Positions 1 to 8,202 of a stretch of 41,725 nt of DNA are shown one piece after another. The stretch comes from an uncultured Dorea sp. (GTDB taxonomy: Bacteria > Bacillota > Clostridia > Lachnospirales > Lachnospiraceae): positions 1 through 41,725 of the forward strand of contig CANSLW010000004.1 in assembly GCA_947647815.1 (NCBI GenBank). Reading direction: 5' to 3'. The number at the start of each line of letters is the position of its first letter. Position 1 is the first letter of the stretch. A program made the position numbers and the translations under genes. The notes under the pieces were generated by a model. That model saw nothing but the letters and a program-made list of their open reading frames with translations, was not told the DNA's origin and did no database searches.

Positions 1-30
1 CATATGGCAGGCAGTTTCAGGGAAAAATAG

Positions 31-327
31 AAAACGGAAGAAAAAGGAAAACTTCCGTGTGAGACAGCATCCATTCAATATGAACTGGAATATGGCACAG
101 CAGAACTGGAAATTCACCGTGATGCAATCAAACCAGGACAGAAAGTAGTTATTATCGATGACTTGATTGCAACAGGAGGAACGAATGAGGCTATCGTTAA
201 GTTGATAGAAGGACTTGGAGGAATAGTTGTAAAGACAGTATTCCTTATGGAGCTGGCAGGTTTAAATGGAAGAGATAAGCTGAAAGGATATGATGTGGAG
301 TCTGTAATCGCATATCCAGGCAAGTAA
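31..327 (+). pseudogene. apt: Adenine phosphoribosyltransferase, C-terminal part (partial or broken)
   Basis: The frame ending at the TAA at 325-327 encodes the C-terminal half of a type I phosphoribosyltransferase. The family PRPP-binding loop [13 protein letters not shown] is clear, followed by a typical APT tail (VFLMELAGL, then [12 protein letters not shown]). APT converts adenine and PRPP to AMP in purine salvage, and apt commonly sits directly upstream of relA in Clostridia, as here. The frame is closed by an in-frame TAG at 28-30, and the roughly 15 codons upstream of the GKLP motif do not resemble the conserved APT core. The gene is therefore either disrupted by a frameshift or stop in the A-rich stretch at 20-50, or this first stretch of the window contains sequence error. 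Identity is secure; intactness is not. Confidence 0.75.
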
Positions 328-359
328 CAGGGTGAATCAAAAAGGAAGGAGGCGTTAAT

Positions 360-2708
360 ATGTCAGGGGCAACAACTTATGAAGCAATAGATGACCGGAT
401 TGCAGCAGAAGCAATCATGACCGATCATTCTAAAGGACTTGAGATTGTAGACGGCCATGCGATAAAAGCACCGGTAGATTATGAGAATCCTGACCGATTG
501 TATGACGTGTTAATCGCCCGTATCCGTAAGTATCACCCATCTACGGACGTGACGATGATAGAGAAGGCATACCATCTGGCAACAGAGGCACATGGAAATC
601 AGTGCCGTAAGTCAGGGGAGCCATACATTATCCATCCACTCTGGGTTGGCATTATACTGGCGGATCTGGAGATGGATAAAGAGACGATTGCAGCAGGATT
701 GCTTCATGATGTAGTAGAAGATACACAGATTAGTGAAGATGAGATAGCAAGAGATTTTGGGCGTGAGGTGGCACTCCTGGTGGATGGGGTTACGAAGCTG
801 GGAAGATTGTCATATTCTTCGGATAAGCTGGATGTCCAGGCAGAGAATCTGCGCAAGATGTTCCTTGCCATGGCGAAGGATATCCGGGTTATCATCATCA
901 AGCTTGCCGACCGGCTGCATAACTTAAGGACATTGCAGTTCATGAAGCCAGAGAAGCAGAGGGAGAAGGCGAAAGAGACGATGGATATCTACGCGCCTAT
1001 CGCCCAGCGTCTTGGCATTTCGAAGATTAAGACGGAACTTGATGATCTGGCACTTAAGTATTCACAGCCGGAGGTGTTTTTCGATCTCGTAGACCAGATT
1101 AATGCAAGAAAGATGGAACGCGAGGAATTCGTGCAGCAGATTGTAGAAGAAGTTTCCGCACATATGAAGAATGCGAATATTAAGGCAGAGGTCAGCGGAC
1201 GTGTAAAGCATTTTTTCAGTATATATAAGAAGATGGTGAATCAGGATAAGACGGTGGATCAGATATATGATCTTTTCGCTGTCCGTATTATCGTGGAATC
1301 TGTGCGGGACTGCTATGCCGCGCTTGGTGTGATACATGAATTGTATACACCGATTCCCGGGCGGTTTAAGGATTATATAGCGATGCCAAAACCTAATATG
1401 TACCAGTCTCTTCATACAACGTTAATGAGTTCCGTAGGGCAGCCTTTTGAGATACAGATCCGGACGGAAGAGATGCATAAGACTGCTGAATATGGAATTG
1501 CAGCCCATTGGAAGTATAAGGAATCTAATGACGGCAAGAAGAATGTAAAGGCGCAGGAAGAAGAGAAATTAAGCTGGCTCCGCCAGATTCTGGAATGGCA
1601 GAGAGACATGTCAGATAACAGGGAATTCATGAGTCTGATAAAAGGGGATCTGGATCTTTTTGCAGAGGATGTGTATTGCTTTACTCCTCAGGGAGACGTT
1701 AAGAATCTGCCAAACGGTTCCACACCGATAGATTTCGCTTATATTATACACAGTGCGGTAGGAAATAAGATGGTGGGCGCCAGAGTGAACGGAAAACTGG
1801 TGAACATCGATTATAAGATACAGAACGGCGACAGGATTGAGATTCTGACTTCACAGAATTCTAAAGGACCGAGCCGTGACTGGCTGGGAATTGTCAAGAG
1901 TACGCAGGCTAAGAATAAGATTAATCAGTGGTTTAAGAAGGAATTCAAAGAAGACAATATCGTCAAGGGAAAAGAACTGATTGCCAATTACTGCAGGGCA
2001 AAGTCTATTTCGCCGAATAATGTTCTTGTTTCCAAATACCAGGAGATTGTCCAGAAGAAGTATGGCTTTAAAGACTGGGAATCTGTTCTTGCGGCAATTG
2101 GACACGGCGGGCTTAAAGAAGGCCAGGTAGTGAACCGGCTGGTGGAGGAATACAGTAAGGAGCATAAACAAGAACTTACAGATGAAGATGTACTTGAGAA
2201 GGTTGCGGAAGCGGCAAAGAATAAGGTGCATATTGCAAAGTCCAAAAGTGGAATTGTCGTAAAAGGAATCGATGATGTAGCTGTTCGTTTCTCAAGATGT
2301 TGTAACCCTGTTCCGGGGGATGAGATTGTTGGATTCGTAACGAGAGGACGGGGATTGTCCATCCACCGGACGGATTGTGTGAATATGATTCATCTTACCG
2401 AGGTGGAGAGGGCAAGGCTGATTGATGCCGAGTGGGAGAATGACGTGGCGGAGAAAGCCGGCGGGCAGTATCTGGCTGAGATTAAGATGTATGCTTATGA
2501 CAGGAAAGGCCTGTTGATGGAGATGTCCAGGATATTCACAGAAGCGAATGTAGACGTGAAGTCTATGAATGTGCGGACCAGCAAGAAACAGGGAACGGCA
2601 ACGATAGAAGCAGGCTTTATCGTACATGGAAGAGACGAACTGGAATGGATTGTAAATAAGCTTCTTCAGATAGAAGATGTAATAGATATTGAAAGGACGA
2701 CAGGTTAA
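360..2708 (+). CDS. relA: Bifunctional (p)ppGpp synthetase/hydrolase, RelA/SpoT (Rel) family
   Basis: A full-length Rel protein of 782 aa that makes and degrades the stringent-response alarmone (p)ppGpp on ribosomes. The order of domains is the family standard. An N-terminal HD hydrolase contains HDVVEDT with H116-D117 retained, so hydrolase activity is expected. The synthetase domain follows (GRVKHFFSIYKKM, then YQSLHTT), then a TGS domain (CFTPQGDVKNLPNGSTPIDFA region), a zinc-finger-like segment with RCCNPVPGD, and a C-terminal ACT domain (AEIKMYAYDRKGLLMEMSRIF region). The N-terminus has about 35 residues ahead of the core. The ATG at 360 follows an AGGAGG about 9 nt upstream. It lies just after apt and 7 nt before the MBL hydrolase gene, suggesting one transcript. 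Confidence 0.97.
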   Translation: MSGATTYEAIDDRIAAEAIMTDHSKGLEIVDGHAIKAPVDYENPDRLYDVLIARIRKYHPSTDVTMIEKAYHLATEAHGNQCRKSGEPYIIHPLWVGIILADLEMDKETIAAGLLHDVVEDTQISEDEIARDFGREVALLVDGVTKLGRLSYSSDKLDVQAENLRKMFLAMAKDIRVIIIKLADRLHNLRTLQFMKPEKQREKAKETMDIYAPIAQRLGISKIKTELDDLALKYSQPEVFFDLVDQINARKMEREEFVQQIVEEVSAHMKNANIKAEVSGRVKHFFSIYKKMVNQDKTVDQIYDLFAVRIIVESVRDCYAALGVIHELYTPIPGRFKDYIAMPKPNMYQSLHTTLMSSVGQPFEIQIRTEEMHKTAEYGIAAHWKYKESNDGKKNVKAQEEEKLSWLRQILEWQRDMSDNREFMSLIKGDLDLFAEDVYCFTPQGDVKNLPNGSTPIDFAYIIHSAVGNKMVGARVNGKLVNIDYKIQNGDRIEILTSQNSKGPSRDWLGIVKSTQAKNKINQWFKKEFKEDNIVKGKELIANYCRAKSISPNNVLVSKYQEIVQKKYGFKDWESVLAAIGHGGLKEGQVVNRLVEEYSKEHKQELTDEDVLEKVAEAAKNKVHIAKSKSGIVVKGIDDVAVRFSRCCNPVPGDEIVGFVTRGRGLSIHRTDCVNMIHLTEVERARLIDAEWENDVAEKAGGQYLAEIKMYAYDRKGLLMEMSRIFTEANVDVKSMNVRTSKKQGTATIEAGFIVHGRDELEWIVNKLLQIEDVIDIERTTG

Positions 2709-2715
2709 CTAAGTG

Positions 2716-3336
2716 ATGAAAGTAGAGAGATTTGTTACAGGAATTATCAGCACGAATTGTTATCTGGTCATTAATGAAGAGACCCTTCAGACAGTTGTGG
2801 TCGATCCGGCGGCAAGTTCACCGAATCTTATGAACCACATAGATGCAGAGAATTTGAAGATAGAGGCGATTCTTTTAACTCACGGGCATTTTGACCATAT
2901 TATGGGGATTGACGGATTTCTTAAAAAATATAATGTTCCAGTCTATCTGCATGAGGCGGACAAAGAGATCATAAACGATCCGAAGCTGAATCAGTCTTCC
3001 ACATATACTGCAGGATATACGTTTTCGGAAGCTGAATATATTCAGGATGGTCAGGTGCTTACGCTTGCCGGTTATGAATTCGAGGTGTTCCATACACCGG
3101 GACATACACCAGGATGTTGTTGTTTCTATGTAAGGCAGGAGGGAGTCTTGTTTAGCGGAGATACATTATTTGCGAATTCAGTAGGACGGACAGATTTCCC
3201 AGGAAGCAGTACTTCGGATTTGATTCGTTCAATCCGTGAGAAGCTTCTTCCGCTGCCGGATGAGACACGCGTATATCCAGGACATATGGGTGAGACCGCG
3301 ATTGGACATGAGAGGAAGAACAATCCATATATCTAA
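2716..3336 (+). CDS. MBL-fold metallohydrolase (glyoxalase II / YqgX type)
   Basis: A 206-aa metallo-beta-lactamase fold hydrolase. The metal-binding signature THGHFDH is near residue 56, followed by further ligands in HTPGHTPG and FSGDTLF and the late histidine in YPGHMGET. The short length and this motif spacing match the small YqgX/GloB-like group, which hydrolyses thioesters such as S-lactoylglutathione-type substrates; the true substrate is unknown. A GTG at 2713 precedes the ATG at 2716 by one codon and either could be used; I prefer the ATG. It follows relA by 7 nt, consistent with translational coupling. In many Clostridia the relA-MBL-hemZ-hisS order is conserved, which supports the call but gives no specific role. 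Confidence 0.9.
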   Translation: MKVERFVTGIISTNCYLVINEETLQTVVVDPAASSPNLMNHIDAENLKIEAILLTHGHFDHIMGIDGFLKKYNVPVYLHEADKEIINDPKLNQSSTYTAGYTFSEAEYIQDGQVLTLAGYEFEVFHTPGHTPGCCCFYVRQEGVLFSGDTLFANSVGRTDFPGSSTSDLIRSIREKLLPLPDETRVYPGHMGETAIGHERKNNPYI

Positions 3337-3375
3337 GTCAACAACCCCGATGCAAGCATATGGGACATCAAACAA

Positions 3376-3509
3376 GTAACGATACAGAGTGGGGTATGTG
3401 GTCTTCACTCCGTTACGGTCGTTGCTGAGCAAGTGCTACTGGCACTTAGCAACCCTCGCGGCAGTCGCCAAATGCCTGCAAGCAGTCACTTGGCTCGTTG
3501 CTCGCGGGA
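3376..3509. repeat. Hairpin-rich intergenic element upstream of hemZ
   Basis: The gap between the MBL gene and hemZ has no reliable gene but shows dense secondary structure. One hairpin pairs GTAACG (3376-3381) with CGTTAC (3411-3416) and GAGTG (3387-3391) with CACTC (3406-3410). A second pairs GTTGCT (3421-3426) with AGCAAC (3448-3453) and AAGTGC (3431-3436) with GCACTT (3442-3447). The heptamer CTCGCGG occurs at about 3454 and again at about 3501. No T-run follows, so this is not a plain terminator. It could be a REP-like repeat, a leader RNA or a small RNA; homologous copies were not found in this window. Confidence 0.5.
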
Positions 3510-3533
3510 ATTATGAATGGAGCAAAAGCAAAA

Positions 3534-4988
3534 ATGATTCAGATTGTATGTAAGAGCGAGGCGTATACGTATAATGTGTATCATATCGTGAAGGCTTTTT
3601 TCCCATCTGAAGAGATCAGCAGTAAGGTGGAGGAAAAAGCCTCTCATTATGTTATGGTACAATTACCGGATTGCAGCCAGATTGTATCTGAAGACAGTGT
3701 GATACTATTTGGAACAGGAATCAGCACAGAAAAAGAGATGAAATACAGGCTTGATATCTGGTTATATTGTGAGTTGAAGAGAATAACAGGCCATTCTCTT
3801 GCGTGGGGGATACTTACAGGGGTCAGGCCGACAAAGATTGCCATGGAGAAGGCAGAGGCAGGATGGGATAAGGGGACATTCGTTCCATGGTTTGAGAAGG
3901 ACTGTCTGGTGAGCAGGGAGAAAGCAGAACTTTCATGGGAGATTGCGAAGAGAGAACAGGAACTGCTTGGAAAGCTGGATTATGAAGAAGGATACAGCCT
4001 GTACGTTGGAATCCCTTTCTGTCCTTCTGTCTGTTCCTACTGTTCCTTTAGTTCGGGAGCATTATCTGACTGGGAAGGAAGGGTAGAGGATTACCTGGAT
4101 GCTTTGATGCGTGAACTGGCTTTTATCGGTGAAAAATCGGTAAAGAAGAGATTGAACACGATTTATATAGGAGGGGGAACGCCTACGACGTTGACGGCGC
4201 TTCAATTGGAAAGGCTTCTTACCTGTATTGATACATACTTTGCAAGAGAATATTTGTTAGAATATACTGTGGAGGCAGGCCGCCCGGACAGTATCACCAG
4301 AGAGAAATTAGAAGTATTAAGGAAACATGGGATTACCCGGCTGTCTATCAATCCTCAGAGTATGCAGCAGAAAACTCTGGATGCGATTGGCCGCAGACAT
4401 CGTGTGGAAGAGATTGTGGAGGCATATCAACTTGCGCGGGAACTCGGATTCGACAATATTAATATGGATTTGATCGCAGGCCTTCCGGGTGAAGAGGTAT
4501 TGGATATGAAAGATACACTGAGACAGATTAAAGAACTGTCTCCAGACAGCTTGACTGTACATTCGCTGGCAATCAAAAGGGCGGCGAAGATGGAATGGAC
4601 TGATCTTAATGGTGATGCCGGTAAGATTTCCGGGATGCTTTCAGAGATGATAGAGGCGTCGGCAGACGCTGCAGCACAGATGGGACTTAAGCCTTATTAT
4701 TTGTATCGGCAGAAGAATATTGCAGGGAATTTTGAAAATGTTGGTTATGCAAAGGTTGACAAAGCGGGAATATACAATATACTTATTATGGAGGAGAAAC
4801 AATCTATTGTTGCAGCAGGAGCGGGTGCGTCTACGAAGATTGTCCTAAAAGAGCCAATCCAGATGCCTGGCAGCAGAAAGAAGAAGCTGACCTGCCTGAT
4901 GCGTATTGAGAATGTGAAAGCGATTGATGCCTATATTGACCGCATTGATGAGATGATAGAGCGAAAAGGAGAGTGGCTATGGCGTTAA
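3534..4988 (+). CDS. hemZ: Coproporphyrinogen dehydrogenase-like radical SAM protein, HemZ family
   Basis: A radical SAM enzyme of the HemN/HemW/HemZ group, about 484 aa. The cluster-binding motif is CPSVCSYC within GIPFCPSVCSYCSF near residue 170, followed by the glycine-rich IYIGGGTPT and by SINPQSM. The roughly 160-residue N-terminal region ahead of the radical SAM core is characteristic of HemZ rather than HemN or HemW. HemZ proteins are annotated as oxygen-independent coproporphyrinogen III dehydrogenases, but many Lachnospiraceae that carry hemZ lack a full heme pathway, so the substrate is uncertain. Start choice: the frame is open into the upstream structured element (TTG 3498, ATG 3513). 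I prefer ATG 3534, which matches the usual MIxIV start and has GGAG at 3519-3522. The stop overlaps hisS. Confidence 0.88.
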   Translation: MIQIVCKSEAYTYNVYHIVKAFFPSEEISSKVEEKASHYVMVQLPDCSQIVSEDSVILFGTGISTEKEMKYRLDIWLYCELKRITGHSLAWGILTGVRPTKIAMEKAEAGWDKGTFVPWFEKDCLVSREKAELSWEIAKREQELLGKLDYEEGYSLYVGIPFCPSVCSYCSFSSGALSDWEGRVEDYLDALMRELAFIGEKSVKKRLNTIYIGGGTPTTLTALQLERLLTCIDTYFAREYLLEYTVEAGRPDSITREKLEVLRKHGITRLSINPQSMQQKTLDAIGRRHRVEEIVEAYQLARELGFDNINMDLIAGLPGEEVLDMKDTLRQIKELSPDSLTVHSLAIKRAAKMEWTDLNGDAGKISGMLSEMIEASADAAAQMGLKPYYLYRQKNIAGNFENVGYAKVDKAGIYNILIMEEKQSIVAAGAGASTKIVLKEPIQMPGSRKKKLTCLMRIENVKAIDAYIDRIDEMIERKGEWLWR

Positions 4989-6247
4989 AGAAGAAACCGG
5001 TTACCGGAATGAAGGACATGCTTCCAAAGGAGATGGAGATCCGGGACTATGTGATACAGATGGTTAAGGATACTTATAAGACTTATGGTTTTCAGTCTAT
5101 GGAAACACCTTGCGTAGAGCATATAGAAAACCTGTGCAGCAAACAGGGCGGGGATAATGAGAAGTTAATCTTCAAGATCTTGAAGCGTGGTGAGAAGTTA
5201 AAGATTGAGACCGCTAAGACAGAAGATGATCTGGTGGATGGGGGACTTCGTTATGATCTGACCGTTCCTCTTGCCAGGTATTATGCGAATCATGCCAATG
5301 AACTTCCGTCTCCATTCAAGGCGATGCAGATAGGAAATGTATGGCGCGCCGACCGTCCGCAAAAGGGGCGTTTCCGTCAGTTCATGCAGTGTGATATCGA
5401 TATTCTGGGCGAACCTTCTAATCTGGCGGAGATTGAGCTGGTGCTGGCGACGACGGCTATGCTTGGAAAGCTGAACTTCAAGAATTTTACCGTATGCATC
5501 AACGACCGCAATATTCTGAAAGCGATGGCTGCATATTGTGGATTCAAGGAAGAAGATTATGACGAGGTGTTCATCATACTGGATAAGATGGATAAGATCG
5601 GTATGGAAGGTGTTGCGGCTGAGCTTTGCGAGATGGGGAACAGTAAGGAACAGGTAGAGACATATCTGAAGTTATTCGAGGAGACTTCGCCGGATGTGGA
5701 GGGAATCCGTTATCTGAAGGAGAAGCTTGGAGATTGCTTAAGTGATGAGACGGCAAACGGCCTGGAACTGATTATATCCAGTGTGGAAGCGGCGAAGGAC
5801 TGCGAATTCAGGATCTGTTTCGATCCGACGCTGGTAAGGGGACAGTCCTATTACACCGGTACGATATTCGAAGTTCGTATGGATGATTTCGGCGGTTCTG
5901 TAGCAGGCGGCGGACGTTACGATAAGATGATTGGTAAGTTTACCGGGCAGGATACGCCGGCATGTGGATTCTCTATTGGATTTGAGAGGATTGTGATGCT
6001 TCTGCTCGAGAATGGATACGAGGTTCCGAAGAAAGGGAGCAGGAAGGCATATCTGTTGGAGAAGAAGCTGCCAAAAGAGGGAATCCTTAAAGTACTCGAA
6101 CTGGCGAAAGAAGACAGGGAAGCGGGATGTCAGGTTCTGATTGTGAATATGAAGAAGAATAAGAAATTCCAGAAAGAGCAGTTGATAGAAGATGGATATG
6201 AAGAGATTATTGACTGCTATGCAGATTCCTGGAAGGAATCACTGTAG
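4979..6247 (+). CDS. hisS: Histidyl-tRNA synthetase
   Basis: Class II aminoacyl-tRNA synthetase charging tRNA-His, 422 aa, the normal bacterial length. Motif 2 is seen in FRQFMQCDIDILGE, and the histidine-specific block appears as VRGQSYYTGTIFEV, where many HisRS have RGLDYYTG. Motif 3 is in ACGFSIGFERIVMLL. The C-terminal anticodon-binding domain is present (LELAKEDREAGCQVLIVN). The ATG at 4979 has AAGGAG about 7 nt upstream and overlaps the last 10 nt of hemZ, so the two are translationally coupled. Next gene downstream is aspS, the common Firmicute hisS-aspS pair. Confidence 0.96.
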   Translation: MALKKKPVTGMKDMLPKEMEIRDYVIQMVKDTYKTYGFQSMETPCVEHIENLCSKQGGDNEKLIFKILKRGEKLKIETAKTEDDLVDGGLRYDLTVPLARYYANHANELPSPFKAMQIGNVWRADRPQKGRFRQFMQCDIDILGEPSNLAEIELVLATTAMLGKLNFKNFTVCINDRNILKAMAAYCGFKEEDYDEVFIILDKMDKIGMEGVAAELCEMGNSKEQVETYLKLFEETSPDVEGIRYLKEKLGDCLSDETANGLELIISSVEAAKDCEFRICFDPTLVRGQSYYTGTIFEVRMDDFGGSVAGGGRYDKMIGKFTGQDTPACGFSIGFERIVMLLLENGYEVPKKGSRKAYLLEKKLPKEGILKVLELAKEDREAGCQVLIVNMKKNKKFQKEQLIEDGYEEIIDCYADSWKESL

Positions 6248-6320
6248 ATTATATTTTCTTGTATAGCTAAATTACTTAGAGTTATTCTTCAAGTAAAATA
6301 ACGAAAGGGAGATGAGAGAT

Positions 6321-8111
6321 ATGGCTGAGTCAATGCAGGGTTTAAAGAGAACTCACAGATGTGCGGAACTTTCCGCCGCTAACGCGGGTGAGACTGTGAC
6401 CATCATGGGATGGGTACAGAAGAACAGGAATAAGGGAGGATTGGTCTTTGTCGATGTAAGAGACCGTTCCGGAATTATTCAAGTGGTATTCGAAGAAGGG
6501 AAATCAGACGCAGCATTAATCGAGAAGGCGGCAAAGCTCCGCGCGGAGTATGTAGTTGCCGTTGTAGGAAAGGTTGAGAAACGTTCAGGTGCAGTCAATG
6601 AGAATCTGGCGACAGGCGAGATTGAGGTGATTCCAGAACAGATGCGGATTCTTGCGGAGTCTGAGACGCCTCCGTTTCCAATTGAGGAGAATTCTAAGAC
6701 GAAGGAAGAAGTACGCTTGAAATACAGATACTTAGATCTTAGAAGGCCGGATCTCCAGAGGAATCTGATGATGAGGAGTAAAGTGGCAACTTTGACACGT
6801 CAATTTCTGGCAGATGAAGGATTCTTTGAGATTGAGACGCCGATGATGATAGGAAGTACGCCGGAGGGGGCAAGAGACTATCTGGTGCCGAGCCGTCTTC
6901 ATCATGGATGTTTCTATGCATTGCCGCAGTCCCCGCAGCTATTCAAGCAGCTTTTGATGTGTTCCGGGTATGACCGCTATTTCCAACTGGCAAGATGTTT
7001 CCGTGACGAAGACTTAAGAGCGGACCGTCAGCCGGAGTTCACCCAGATTGACATGGAATTGTCTTTTGTAGATGTAGATGATGTGATTGATGTTAATGAG
7101 AGGCTGCTTGCGAAACTGTTTAAAGAAGTTCTCGGTATAGAGATCGAGCTTCCGATTCCGAGAATGACATGGCAGGAGGCGATGGACCGTTATGGATCTG
7201 ATAAGCCGGATGTCCGTTTTGGAATGGAACTTTGTAATGTAACAGAAGTAGTAAAGGGGTGTGAATTCGCAGTATTTAAAGGAGCCATTGAAAACGGAGG
7301 ATCTGTCAGGGGTATCAATGCGAAGGGACAGGGAGCAATGCCGCGTAAGAAGATAGACAAGCTGGTATCCTTTGCGAAGGACTATGGCGCTAAGGGACTT
7401 GCCTATATTGCTATCCAGGAAGACGGTTCTGTAAAGTCCTCCTTTGCGAAGTTCATGAAAGAGGAAGAGACGTCAGCGCTGATTCAGGCAATGGGTGGAG
7501 AGAATGGAGATCTTCTGCTCTTTGCGGCTGATAAGAATAAGGTGGTATGGGATGTGCTGGGCGCTCTTCGTCTGGAACTGGCGCGTCAGATGGAACTGCT
7601 TGATAAGAATGACTATCGGTTCCTGTGGGTAACGGAGTTCCCGCTGTTAGAATGGAGCGAGGAGCAGAACCGTTATACGGCGATGCATCATCCGTTTACC
7701 ATGCCCATGGAAGAGGATCTGGAATATATTGACAGTGATCCGGGAAGAGTGCGTGCGAAGGCGTATGATATCGTGCTCAATGGAAATGAGATCGGAGGAG
7801 GAAGCGTCAGAATCTTTAATCCGGAGATACAGAACAAGATGTTCGAAGTGCTTGGATTTACACCGGAGCAGGCGCAGGAACAGTTTGGATTCCTGCTTAC
7901 GGCATTTAAGTACGGAGTACCGCCGCATGCAGGGCTTGCCTATGGCCTTGACCGTCTGGTGATGCTGATGGCAAAGGAAGACAGCATTCGTGATGTGATT
8001 GCATTTCCGAAGGTGAAGGATGCGTCAGATCTGATGACGGAGGCTCCGACAGCTGTTGACCAGAAGCAGTTAGAGGAGCTGGGGCTTGAGGTTGTGAAAG
8101 AGGAAGGATAA
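6321..8111 (+). CDS. aspS: Aspartyl-tRNA synthetase
   Basis: Class IIb synthetase charging tRNA-Asp, 596 aa, the standard bacterial length. The N-terminal OB-fold anticodon domain starts with HRCAELSAANAGETVTIMGW. The catalytic core shows FLADEGFFEIETPMM (motif 1), the flipping-loop region QSPQLFKQLLM, and FRDEDLRADRQPEFTQ (motif 2). A bacterial GAD insertion lies in the middle, and motif 3 is GLAYGLDRLVMLM near the end. The ATG at 6312 touches the Shine-Dalgarno AAAGGGAG (6304-6311), so the ATG at 6321 is preferred. The 73-nt gap after hisS shows no clear terminator, so the two may be co-transcribed. Confidence 0.97.
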   Translation: MAESMQGLKRTHRCAELSAANAGETVTIMGWVQKNRNKGGLVFVDVRDRSGIIQVVFEEGKSDAALIEKAAKLRAEYVVAVVGKVEKRSGAVNENLATGEIEVIPEQMRILAESETPPFPIEENSKTKEEVRLKYRYLDLRRPDLQRNLMMRSKVATLTRQFLADEGFFEIETPMMIGSTPEGARDYLVPSRLHHGCFYALPQSPQLFKQLLMCSGYDRYFQLARCFRDEDLRADRQPEFTQIDMELSFVDVDDVIDVNERLLAKLFKEVLGIEIELPIPRMTWQEAMDRYGSDKPDVRFGMELCNVTEVVKGCEFAVFKGAIENGGSVRGINAKGQGAMPRKKIDKLVSFAKDYGAKGLAYIAIQEDGSVKSSFAKFMKEEETSALIQAMGGENGDLLLFAADKNKVVWDVLGALRLELARQMELLDKNDYRFLWVTEFPLLEWSEEQNRYTAMHHPFTMPMEEDLEYIDSDPGRVRAKAYDIVLNGNEIGGGSVRIFNPEIQNKMFEVLGFTPEQAQEQFGFLLTAFKYGVPPHAGLAYGLDRLVMLMAKEDSIRDVIAFPKVKDASDLMTEAPTAVDQKQLEELGLEVVKEEG

Positions 8112-8202
8112 GGAATAGAACGATAAGTGATAAAGCATAAGGAATTGAAATGGGTAATAGCAGCAATAGGGTAATAAAGCGAGAGAGGAAAAGAGAAGTA
8201 AG

